From Acidobacteriota bacterium (GTDB taxonomy: Bacteria; Acidobacteriota; Vicinamibacteria; Vicinamibacterales; JAKQTR01), in NCBI GenBank assembly GCA_026393675.1, contig JAPKZQ010000015.1, positions 62,001 to 126,000 of the forward strand: a stretch of DNA of 64,000 bases. Direction: 5' to 3'. Made by a program: the position numbers and the translations under genes. Shown in pieces: positions 36,261 through 43,634 of this stretch (positions are counted from its first letter, which is position 1; each line of letters starts with the position of its first letter). Under the pieces are notes generated by a model. The model was given only the letters and a program-made list of their open reading frames with translations, did not search any database and was not told the DNA's origin.

Positions 36261-36722
36261 CTAGCTTCGGATCGCGCCCCCTGGGGCCGCTGGCGACGGA
36301 GCAGGTTTTGATCCGCCACCCGCGAAATACGCCGTCTGGTAGCCCTCGATCAGTTCCTTCATCCTGACGGCGTCTTTCTTGTAGTGACCCTTGCAGTGAA
36401 TCGGCGCGGCGCCGCCGGAGGTCTCGATGTAGACATCAGAAAAGATGATGTGGGTGTCGATGCCCACCGACGCGATATGTGCGATGTGAATCGAGTGCTC
36501 GTACCTCCCGAACCACTGCGGCGTGTAGTGGACGACGTTCGACGTGGTGATGAGCACCTGGGTCGGCAGCAGGCGGTTGCCCCTGCTGAGGCGGCTGGCG
36601 CGGAACACGTCGCCTGCCGCGAACGGTTTGCCCTTGAGCCAGACGATCCAGATTCCGATCACCAGAAGCCCGGCGACGACGAGCACGGCATAGAGACCCC
36701 ACGACTGCCAGAAGCTGTTCAT
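36261..36722 (-). CDS. Hypothetical membrane protein with PH-like domain
   Basis: A 153-residue protein with one N-terminal membrane segment (LYAVLVVAGLLVIGIWIVWL). The soluble part resembles a bacterial PH-type fold: LLPTQVLITTSNVVHYTPQ, then IHIAHIASVGIDTHIIFSDVYI and KDAVRMKELIEGYQTAY. The resemblance is one of pattern and not certain. The C-terminal end is Pro/Ala/Gly-rich and likely disordered. Its stop is 9 bp upstream of the HD-GYP/GGDEF gene, suggesting an operon. No catalytic residues are visible. It could tether or regulate the c-di-GMP enzyme, but that is inference. Confidence 0.68.
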   Translation of the reverse strand: MNSFWQSWGLYAVLVVAGLLVIGIWIVWLKGKPFAAGDVFRASRLSRGNRLLPTQVLITTSNVVHYTPQWFGRYEHSIHIAHIASVGIDTHIIFSDVYIETSGGAAPIHCKGHYKKDAVRMKELIEGYQTAYFAGGGSKPAPSPAAPGGAIRS

Positions 36723-36870
36723 GATGGTACCCTCGCTCCGTCAGCCGCCGGTGTCAAGAACGGATTCAGTGCTAAGCTGACCTCGGTTGTCCGGGCGGTC
36801 TGCCGGCCGCAGGCCAGCCGCCAGAAGCCCGGCGCGAATGGGACGCCTGTTCCCGCGACCTGACACTCGC

Positions 36871-38109
36871 ATGACGCAGACACTGGTTCTTGCCGGCGCC
36901 GACATTGTGCTTCCCGACCGCGTGATCGCCGGGGGCACCATCATCATCGAAAACGGCCGGATCGCCGACATCGTCTCTCGTGTTGTGCCGACCGCGTCCG
37001 ATGTTGCGCACGTCGATCTGCAGGGCCTTACCGTGGTTCCCGGTTTCATTGACGTGCACGTGCACGGTGTCGAGGGGATCGACTCGCTCGATGGGCCGAA
37101 CGCGGTGCGGGATCTGGCCGCGCGGATGCCGAAATACGGCGTGACGGCCTTCTCGCCCACGACCGTGGCGTGTCCGCCTGCAGAGCTTCGCATGGTGGTG
37201 GACGGCGTGCGCGCGTGTCGTGAAGCGCCGGCGGCCCGCTCGGCGCGCGTGCTGCCCGCGCACCTCGAGAGCAACTTCATCAACCCCGACTACAAGGGCG
37301 CCCAGCCGATCTCGTGCCTCAGGACGCCCGCCTCGGCGCTCGCGGCGGGTGGCGACGATCACCGATCAAGGCGCGATGAGGAGTTCTCCGGCGCCGACAT
37401 CCTGCGCGTCATAGACGAGGCGGGTCCGGACGTGGGCATCGTCACGTTGGCGCCGGAACTAGATGAGGCGATGGCGCTCATCCGGCGTCTGGTGGCATCC
37501 GGACGCATCGTGTCGCTCGGCCACTCAGCCGCCACATTCGACATCGCCATTGACGCCATCCGCGCAGGGGCACGCCAGGCCACGCACCTGTTCAACCGGA
37601 TGCCGCCGGTCGGCCACCGCGAGCCCGGTCTTGCCGGAGCCGTTCTGCAAGCACCGGAGGTCGCGGCCGAGATCGTGTGCGACGGCTATCACGTGCATCC
37701 CGGGATGTTGAGAATGGCGATTGCCGCGAAGGGCGCCGACCGGATCATGGCTATCACCGATGGCAGCGCCGGTGCCGGCCTTCCACCCGGCACGCGCGCC
37801 AGGCTTGGAGGACGCGCCATCGACGTCCGCGAACAGGGCGCTTTTCTTGAAGACAACACCCTGGCCGGCAGCACGGCCACGATGGACCGCGTGTTCCGGG
37901 TGTTGACGGGCGTCGGCGGACTCGGGCTTGTCGACGCCGCTACGCTCTGCGCCACCACACCCGCACGCGAACTGGGGCTTACCGGGCACGGCGTCATCGT
38001 GGCGGGCGCGGTGGCCGACCTTGTCGTGCTCAGTCCGAAGTTGACTGTGGTTGAAACCTACATCGCCGGCCAGCCCTGCCTCTACCCTGAGCTCACTTCT
38101 GGGGCGTGA
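36871..38109 (+). CDS. nagA: N-acetylglucosamine-6-phosphate deacetylase
   Basis: A 412-residue amidohydrolase that deacetylates GlcNAc-6-phosphate, in use of chitin or recycled cell-wall sugars. Features: VPGFIDVHVHGVEGID (first metal site), LPAHLESNFINPDYKGAQ (metal-binding Glu), LGHSAATFD, ATHLFNRMPP and the catalytic Asp in AITDGSAG. The start MTQTLVL at 36871 is preferred; the upstream frame extends 28 codons without homology. The neighbouring genes are not sugar genes, so it is a single-gene unit as far as the window shows. N-acetylgalactosamine deacetylases share the fold, so substrate is probable rather than certain. Confidence 0.88.
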   Translation: MTQTLVLAGADIVLPDRVIAGGTIIIENGRIADIVSRVVPTASDVAHVDLQGLTVVPGFIDVHVHGVEGIDSLDGPNAVRDLAARMPKYGVTAFSPTTVACPPAELRMVVDGVRACREAPAARSARVLPAHLESNFINPDYKGAQPISCLRTPASALAAGGDDHRSRRDEEFSGADILRVIDEAGPDVGIVTLAPELDEAMALIRRLVASGRIVSLGHSAATFDIAIDAIRAGARQATHLFNRMPPVGHREPGLAGAVLQAPEVAAEIVCDGYHVHPGMLRMAIAAKGADRIMAITDGSAGAGLPPGTRARLGGRAIDVREQGAFLEDNTLAGSTATMDRVFRVLTGVGGLGLVDAATLCATTPARELGLTGHGVIVAGAVADLVVLSPKLTVVETYIAGQPCLYPELTSGA

Positions 38110-38242
38110 CGGCAGGCTTGATGTCGCGGGCCGTGCTCTGGTTGACACTTCCCCGTCGTGCCCCACCTAACTGAGTCGAAGGGTCTGTCGCCACTGAACT
38201 TCGCCCGCTCGGAATCCGTCCTATTTCCCGGAGGGACAATGT

Positions 38243-39154
38243 ATGCGCACGTGGAGTCTCCGGCGAACGGTCAACGCGGTGAGCCTTGCTGCCCTGGCAG
38301 CGACGCTGGCAGGCTGCGACATCACGGTGGGCGCGGCCCAGTTCAGCACACGGGAAGAAAAGAAGTTCACCGTCACAGGGACGCCGCAGGTCGAGTTGAC
38401 GACCTTTGACGGTTCCATCGAGGTCCGGGGCTGGGACAAGCCGGAGGTGCTGGTCGAAATCGAGAAGCGCGGCAACAACCAGGCGGCGGTAGACAAAATC
38501 CTGGTGAAGGCCACGCAAACCGGCAACACGATCACCGTTGACATCCCGAAAATCGCGTCCACTACCCACATCACGTTCGGCCAGTCGCCGAGCGCCAGCC
38601 TGGTGGTGTCGGTGCCAATGCAGTCCGTCCTAAAGCTGGACAGTGGCGACGGTTCGGTGACCATCAAGCGCGTCAACGGAAAGATCAATATTCACACCGG
38701 CGACGGCAGCGTGCATGTCACGGAGGCGAAGGGTGACCTGTTCGTGCGCACCGGCGACGGTTCGATCCAGGCCGCCGAGATTGACGGGCACGTGGATGTC
38801 GAGACGCGCGATGGCAGCATCACCATCGAGGGCACACTCCGCGCCGTGCGCGCCGATTCGGGCGACGGCTCGATCAAGCTGACGGCGCAAAAGGGCAGCG
38901 CGATGGACGCCGACTGGGTCGCGACCACCGGCGACGGCTCGATCAAGGTGCGCGTCCCGGACGGGTTCGGCGCGAACGTTGACGCCGAGAGCGGTGACGG
39001 CGGTGTGCGCATCGACAAACTCGCGGGCCAGACCGACCAACGCGCCGAGGGAGAGAAGCACGACCGCAAATCGGTGCGAGGCACGATCGGTGGCGGCGGA
39101 AAGATCCTGAAACTGCGGAGCGGCTCCGGATCGATCAGTCTGAAGAGCTGGTAG
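38243..39154 (+). CDS. DUF4097 family lipoprotein with repeated beta-strand motifs
   Basis: A 303-residue protein. The signal peptide ends in a lipobox ([10 protein letters not shown]), so the Cys should be lipidated and the protein membrane-anchored. The body is a right-handed beta-solenoid built of about nine repeats with a DGSI/DGSV turn: [88 protein letters not shown]4097 proteins are secreted or envelope proteins, often near sigma-factor systems; no exact function is known. GGAGGGAC precedes the ATG. It is followed by a terminator at 39188. Confidence 0.85.
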   Translation: MRTWSLRRTVNAVSLAALAATLAGCDITVGAAQFSTREEKKFTVTGTPQVELTTFDGSIEVRGWDKPEVLVEIEKRGNNQAAVDKILVKATQTGNTITVDIPKIASTTHITFGQSPSASLVVSVPMQSVLKLDSGDGSVTIKRVNGKINIHTGDGSVHVTEAKGDLFVRTGDGSIQAAEIDGHVDVETRDGSITIEGTLRAVRADSGDGSIKLTAQKGSAMDADWVATTGDGSIKVRVPDGFGANVDAESGDGGVRIDKLAGQTDQRAEGEKHDRKSVRGTIGGGGKILKLRSGSGSISLKSW

Positions 39155-39187
39155 AGACGGTTGCCGCCGGCGTTGAGAGGCAGGCCA

Positions 39188-39213
39188 GGGGCGCCCGAGT
39201 GGGCGCCCCTTTT
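39188..39213 (+). terminator. Rho-independent terminator after the DUF4097 gene
   Basis: A perfect 9-bp stem, GGGGCGCCC/GGGCGCCCC, with loop GAGT is followed by TTTT. It lies directly upstream of a TATAAT element for the next operon. Confidence 0.85.
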
Positions 39214-39216
39214 CGC

Positions 39217-39222
39217 TATAAT
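39217..39222 (+). promoter_or_regulatory. Candidate -10 element for the polyamine operon
   Basis: TATAAT is an exact consensus -10 hexamer, rare in this GC-rich DNA, 40 bp upstream of the next start codon. The -35 position falls in the terminator stem (CCCGAG) and does not match TTGACA, so this is a -10-dominated promoter at best. Confidence 0.45.
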
Positions 39223-39261
39223 GCTGAGATTCACCTCGTTAGACCGGAGCGATTTACTCAC

Positions 39262-40473
39262 ATGGCCAAGACACCGACCGCGCAGAGCCGATATCGCAAG
39301 GACCTGTCCGAAATGCCGGACTGGATGAAGAAGAAATCCTGTCCCAATCGGCACAAGTTCATGTCCGGCAAGCGCGTGCTTCCGAAGAACCTCACCGGCA
39401 AAGAGAAGCTGGAAGACATCGTCGACGATGCGTTTCTGGCGTACAACTCGGGCCGGCTGCGTGAAGCCTGCCAGTTGTTTACCGAGAAGATGCTCGAGCC
39501 GGATGTCACTATCGGCATGAGCCTGTCCGGGGCGCTGACACCCGCCGGCCTGGGATGCTCGTCCATAGTGCCGCTCATCAAGGCGGGATTCGTGGACTGG
39601 ATTGTCGCCACCGGCGCGATTCTCTATCACGACCTGCACTTCGCGCTGAACTATCCCATCCGGATGGGCAGCTTCACGATGGACGACACCGAACTGCGCG
39701 ACAACGACATCGTCCGCGTCTACGACGTGTTGATGGGCTATAGCGACTGCCTGATGGCCACCGACGAGACGCTGCGTAACATCCTGGTCCAGTCCGAATT
39801 CCAGAAGGAGATGGGCACCGGCGAGTTGCACCATCTGCTGGGCAAGTACGCCGCCGAGTGGGAGCGCAAGGCTGGCCTCAAGGACGTGTCGGTGCTGGCG
39901 GCCGCGTACCGCGCTGGCGTGCCGTGCTACACCTCGTCGCCGGGCGACTCGACTATCGGCATGAACGTTGCGGGCGTGGAGCTGCGTGGCAACAAACTTC
40001 GGCTGAACCCGTCCATCGATGTCAACGAAACGACCGCAATCGTGCTGGCGGCCAAACGCGGCGGCGGCCGGAGTGCCGTGGTGCTGTGGGGCGGCGGCAG
40101 CCCGAAGAACTTCATGCTGCAGACCGAACCACAGATCCAGGAGGTGCTCCGCATCAAGGAGTTCGGCCAGGACTTCTTCCTGCAGGTGACCGACGCTCGC
40201 CCCGACACCGGGGGACTGAGCGGCGCGACCCCGAGCGAGGCGGTGAGCTGGGGCAAGGTGGATCCGGACCGGTTGCCTGATGCCGTCGTGTGCTATACGG
40301 ACACGACCATCGCGATGCCAATCCTCACGCACTACGCGCTGGCAAGGCACAAGAAGCGGAAGTTGCGCCGGCTGTACCAGGCGCGCCTGGGCCTGCTGAA
40401 GGCCCTGACGAAGGAGTACTTCACGCACAATAAAGTCAAAATGCTCGACGGCACAGATCCGGTGCTCGGCTGA
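39262..40473 (+). CDS. Deoxyhypusine synthase-like family protein
   Basis: A 403-residue homologue of eukaryotic/archaeal deoxyhypusine synthase. The catalytic lysine is conserved: Lys332 in [13 protein letters not shown], and [13 protein letters not shown] is the preceding NAD/substrate block. The early [12 protein letters not shown] is also typical. Bacteria lack the eIF5A substrate; bacterial relatives act in polyamine synthesis (homospermidine or aminopropyl transfer from spermidine). It lies 5 bp upstream of an ornithine decarboxylase gene, which supplies putrescine, supporting a polyamine role. It could make homospermidine from putrescine and spermidine. The start MAKTPT at 39262 is preferred to the longer frame. 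Confidence 0.88.
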   Translation: MAKTPTAQSRYRKDLSEMPDWMKKKSCPNRHKFMSGKRVLPKNLTGKEKLEDIVDDAFLAYNSGRLREACQLFTEKMLEPDVTIGMSLSGALTPAGLGCSSIVPLIKAGFVDWIVATGAILYHDLHFALNYPIRMGSFTMDDTELRDNDIVRVYDVLMGYSDCLMATDETLRNILVQSEFQKEMGTGELHHLLGKYAAEWERKAGLKDVSVLAAAYRAGVPCYTSSPGDSTIGMNVAGVELRGNKLRLNPSIDVNETTAIVLAAKRGGGRSAVVLWGGGSPKNFMLQTEPQIQEVLRIKEFGQDFFLQVTDARPDTGGLSGATPSEAVSWGKVDPDRLPDAVVCYTDTTIAMPILTHYALARHKKRKLRRLYQARLGLLKALTKEYFTHNKVKMLDGTDPVLG

Positions 40474-40478
40474 CGCCC

Positions 40479-41621
40479 ATGGCCAAGACGACTCCTGCCC
40501 AACTCAAGACGCTGGCGGCGCAGCACGGCACGCCGCTCGTCGTGGTCAACCACGATATCCTCCGGCAGAACTACGAGCAGTTCAGGAAGTACCTGCCGCG
40601 CGTGCAGGCGTACTTCGCTGTCAAGGCGAATCCGGCGCCCGAGATCGTGCGGACGCTGTTTCGCGTCGGGGCGAGCTTTGACGTAGCGTCGTTTCCCGAG
40701 TTCATGCTCGTGTACGACTTCATCAAGAAACGGCCGGCCGCCGAGCGGCAGGCGTTCGTGTGGGACAAGATCGTCTACGCAAATCCCATCAAACCGAAGG
40801 ACACGCTGCACGCGCTCGACAAGTACAAACCGCTCGTCACCTTCGACAACCGCACCGAAATTGGCAAGGTCCGCGATTTCGCGCCGCATGCCGGGTTGCT
40901 GCTGCGCATCCGGGTGCCGAACACTGGATCGATGGTCGAGTTGTCCTCCAAGTTCGGCTGCGAGCCGGGCGAGGCTGTTGCCCTGATTGAAGAAGCACAC
41001 AACGCCGGGCTGGTCGTGGAAGGCCTGAGCTTCCACGTGGGCAGCCAGTGCACAAACTTCGAGAACTTCGTCCAGGCGCTCAACATGTCGGCGGCGGTGC
41101 GGCACGAAGCGCTCTCGCGCGGCTTCGACATGAAAATCCTCGACATCGGCGGCGGATTTCCCGTGCGCTACAACCGCCACGTCCAGCCGTTCAGCCAGCT
41201 GGCGAGGATCATCAACGCCGAGATCAACAGGCTGTTTCCCAAGGAGATGGAGATCATTGCCGAACCGGGCCGCTTCTTCGTGGCCACGGCGGTGATCTCG
41301 ATCGCCAAGGTCATCGGCAAGGCCGTCCGTGACGGCAAGCCGTGCTACTACATCGACGACAGCGTCTATCACACGTTTTCGGGGCTCATCTTCGACCACT
41401 GCCCGTATCACTTCAAGGCGTTCAGGAAAGGCCCGACCGAGGTGTGTGCGGTGTTTGGGCAGACGTGCGATGGTCTCGACACGATCTCGCAGTCGGAGGC
41501 GCTTCCGGAACTCCAGCTCGACGACCTGGTCTACTCCGAGGACATCGGCGCATACAGCAACGCATCAGCGACCTGGTTCAACGGCTTCCCGCCAGCGAAG
41601 GTCGTGCACATCAACGAATAG
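40479..41621 (+). CDS. Ornithine/lysine-type PLP decarboxylase (fold type III)
   Basis: A 380-residue enzyme of the alanine-racemase-fold decarboxylases (ornithine decarboxylase of eukaryotic type, which also includes diaminopimelate and lysine/ornithine enzymes). PLP Lys49 is in QAYFAVKANPAP; SFHVGSQ and IAEPGRFFVA are the glycine-rich and phosphate-binding parts. Cys330 in TCDGLDTI is the catalytic residue that distinguishes ODC-type enzymes. It makes putrescine from ornithine. The gene follows the deoxyhypusine-synthase-like gene by 5 bp and precedes queD by 4 bp. Specificity for ornithine over lysine is inferred and not proven. Confidence 0.88.
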   Translation: MAKTTPAQLKTLAAQHGTPLVVVNHDILRQNYEQFRKYLPRVQAYFAVKANPAPEIVRTLFRVGASFDVASFPEFMLVYDFIKKRPAAERQAFVWDKIVYANPIKPKDTLHALDKYKPLVTFDNRTEIGKVRDFAPHAGLLLRIRVPNTGSMVELSSKFGCEPGEAVALIEEAHNAGLVVEGLSFHVGSQCTNFENFVQALNMSAAVRHEALSRGFDMKILDIGGGFPVRYNRHVQPFSQLARIINAEINRLFPKEMEIIAEPGRFFVATAVISIAKVIGKAVRDGKPCYYIDDSVYHTFSGLIFDHCPYHFKAFRKGPTEVCAVFGQTCDGLDTISQSEALPELQLDDLVYSEDIGAYSNASATWFNGFPPAKVVHINE

Positions 41622-41625
41622 GCCT

Positions 41626-42030
41626 ATGTACTCCGTCACCAAGCGCATCGACTTCTGCTACGGCCACCGGTTGCTCGACTACGACGGGATCTGCAAGCAT
41701 CCGCATGGCCACAATGCGACCGCCGAGATCGAAGTGCGGAGCGGGCAACTCGACAGCCGCTGCATGGTCTGCGACTTCGGCGACATCAAGCGCGTCGTGA
41801 AGTCCTGGATCGACGAGCATATCGATCACAAGATGGTCCTGCGCCGGGACGACCCGCTCGTCAAACCGCTGCAGGAGCAGAACGAACCGCTGTTCCTCGT
41901 GGACGCCAATCCCACCGTCGAACACATCGCGAAGATCATCTACGACTACGCGAGGTCGCAGGGCTTCCCGGTCGAGGCCGTGCGTGTCTGGGAAACGCCT
42001 ACGTCGTGTGCCACCTATAGCGGCGAGTAA
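41626..42030 (+). CDS. queD: 6-carboxy-5,6,7,8-tetrahydropterin synthase family (QueD)
   Basis: A 134-residue member of the 6-pyruvoyl-tetrahydropterin synthase/QueD family. The catalytic and zinc signature GICKHPHGHN has Cys followed by HGH (CxxxHGH, the QueD pattern). The first zinc His is in CYGHRLLDY, and DFGDIKRVVKSWID and a C-terminal VWETPTSCA complete the domain. QueD converts dihydroneopterin triphosphate to the queuosine/7-deazaguanine precursor. No queC, queE or queF is seen here. It starts 4 bp after the decarboxylase stop and is 17 bp upstream of the HAD phosphatase gene, so it is in the same operon. Confidence 0.9.
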   Translation: MYSVTKRIDFCYGHRLLDYDGICKHPHGHNATAEIEVRSGQLDSRCMVCDFGDIKRVVKSWIDEHIDHKMVLRRDDPLVKPLQEQNEPLFLVDANPTVEHIAKIIYDYARSQGFPVEAVRVWETPTSCATYSGE

Positions 42031-42047
42031 GGCCCGGAACCTCTGCC

Positions 42048-42695
42048 ATGCTGCTGGTCTTTGATTTCGACGGAACGCTCGTGGATTCCATCCGCGATCT
42101 GGCCGAGTCGGCCAGCGATCTCTCGGCGGAGTATGGCGGGTGCCGGCTCGACGACCAGACCGTCACCATGATGGTTGGCGAGGGCGCGCAGACGCTGGTC
42201 GAACGCATCCTCGCCCAGGCCGGCGTCGCCGGCCCGCAGCCAGGCGCGCTCAGCCGCTTCCTTGAGATCTACGATCGACGGATGCTCGATCACACCATCC
42301 CATACGCGGGGATGATCGAGACTCTCACAACGGTGAGCCGCTCTCACCAACTGGCGATACTGACCAACAAGCCCGAGCAGGCCACTCGCCGCATCATGAG
42401 CCACACGGGTCTCGATCGGTTCTTCCACGACTGCGTGTTCGGCGACGGGTCGCTTCCGCGCAAGCCGGATCCAGAAGGCCTCGGGTGGTTGATGGGTCGG
42501 AACGGAGCGTCGGCGGCGCAGACCTTGCTCGTTGGCGATTCGGACGTCGACGTGGCCACGGCCCGTGCGGCCGGCGTGCAACTGTGCATCGCGCGTTACG
42601 GATTCGGTTTTGATCGCGTTGACGTGGCGACACTTCGAGACGACGACGTGATCATCGACCGGCCAGAGGAATTGCTGACGGCACTGCTGACGTAG
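42048..42695 (+). CDS. gph: HAD family phosphatase, phosphoglycolate phosphatase-like
   Basis: A 215-residue HAD-superfamily hydrolase. The catalytic DFDGTLVDS (first Asp is the nucleophile) is at residues 6-14. A helical cap follows, ILTNKPEQATRRI carries motif II (the TN), and RKPDPEGLGW and the terminal VGDSDVDVATARAAG carry motifs III and IV. The length and motifs fit Gph, which removes phosphate from 2-phosphoglycolate, but HAD substrate calls from sequence alone are weak. It is the last gene of the operon with the DHS-like protein, ODC and QueD, and a hairpin with a T-run follows at 42705. Confidence 0.78.
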   Translation: MLLVFDFDGTLVDSIRDLAESASDLSAEYGGCRLDDQTVTMMVGEGAQTLVERILAQAGVAGPQPGALSRFLEIYDRRMLDHTIPYAGMIETLTTVSRSHQLAILTNKPEQATRRIMSHTGLDRFFHDCVFGDGSLPRKPDPEGLGWLMGRNGASAAQTLLVGDSDVDVATARAAGVQLCIARYGFGFDRVDVATLRDDDVIIDRPEELLTALLT

Positions 42696-42704
42696 ACACG
42701 AATT

Positions 42705-42721
42705 GGGGCCTGGCCCCTTTT
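42705..42721 (+). terminator. Probable terminator after the phosphatase gene
   Basis: GGGGCC-T-GGCCCC is a 6-bp stem with a one-base loop followed by TTTT and CTC. The tight loop makes it less typical, but the stem and T-run placement 10 bp after the stop fit a terminator. Confidence 0.6.
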
Positions 42722-43028
42722 CTCACATTGGCTGCGGGAGAACGTTTCCCTCCGCGTCCCCGCTCACGCAAGCCGGCAAAACGCGCCTTGCCGGGACACG
42801 TCGCCGACCTCACGATCGGGGCCCCTATCCCCGTGCCTGTCTTGGCCCTCACGGCGCATTTTGCAGACTGACGCTATCGACTTGGTTCGAGGGGCCGCTC
42901 CGAGAACCGTCCTTCCGCTCAGCGGTCGCAGAAGGGGTGGGCCCCCGGCCCCGTTCAATACGTACCAGATTAGGGCGCGCTCGGTTGAATCGCCGGGTTA
43001 GAATTGACCACAACGAGGAGGGACCATC
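42722..43028. other. Intergenic region, no gene recognised
   Basis: About 300 bp of GC-rich sequence with several short hairpins (GGGGCCCC runs) but no convincing coding frame. GAGGAGGGACC at its right edge is the ribosome-binding site of the next gene. Confidence 0.45.
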
Positions 43029-43460
43029 ATGTCCATCGCAACCGATCTGGCCGCACTGGGACAGAGCCTTAACGCCGAGGTCACCGACAAGAAAGGCGTC
43101 ATCAAGCTCGAAATCGTCGTGGCCGAGCGCAAGTCGTTCCTGTCGAAAAAGAAGCTGACGTACACGATTAAGTGCAAGCCAGACGACGGATCGAAAGAGC
43201 TGAACTACTCCGAGATGCTGAAGGAAAGCGGCTTCGGCGTGTCCAGTGGCAGTGACGACAGCGAGGCGGGTTTCGGCTTCAAGGCTGGCACGTACAAGAC
43301 CGGTTTCGGCAGCCCCACGCAGGGTACCATCCAGGAGCAGTCGACCCTGTTCGGCAAGCAGTACACCTACAGCTTCGACTGGTCGAAGATCCGCGGCCAG
43401 GTCGAGGACATCGCGAGGAAGAACGGGTACGTGCCCAAGTACCATGTGATCATGTTCTGA
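43029..43460 (+). CDS. Hypothetical small soluble protein
   Basis: A 143-residue protein of unknown function with no signal peptide. The N-terminal half is charged (VTDKKGVIKLEIVVAERKSFLSKKKLTYTIKCKPDD). The middle is Gly/Ser-rich (FGVSSGSDDSEAGFGFKAG), and the C-terminus has YTYSFDWSKIRGQVEDIARKNGYVPKYHVIMF. A very good ribosome-binding site, GAGGAGGGACC, supports expression. It has no operon partner: a terminator-like hairpin lies upstream and a repeat element downstream. The composition matches normal coding bias of the window. Confidence 0.65.
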   Translation: MSIATDLAALGQSLNAEVTDKKGVIKLEIVVAERKSFLSKKKLTYTIKCKPDDGSKELNYSEMLKESGFGVSSGSDDSEAGFGFKAGTYKTGFGSPTQGTIQEQSTLFGKQYTYSFDWSKIRGQVEDIARKNGYVPKYHVIMF

Positions 43461-43507
43461 CGCGCCCTCTCCACCCGACCCGCGCTTCTGGGCATCATCT
43501 ATGCGCC

Positions 43508-43596
43508 TCATCTTGCGGAATGGAGCAAGATCTCGTCACCCCGGCGAAAGCCGGGGTCCAGCCGTGGATTCCCGCGTTCGCGCGAATGACGGATTA
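43508..43596. repeat. REP-like dispersed repeat, copy 1
   Basis: The element starts CTCATCTTGCGGAATG and contains the hairpin CACCCCGGCGAAAGCCGGGG followed by TCCAG and a second hairpin GATTCCCGCGTTCGCGCGAAT-GACGG. The same order and sequence recur at 59989-60158. This family (CACCCCGGCGAAAGCCGGGG) is known from several GC-rich bacteria as an intergenic repeat. Confidence 0.8.
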
Positions 43597-43634
43597 GCAC
43601 TGCCTATTCCGGCGCCGGTTGCCGGCCTGTGGAC

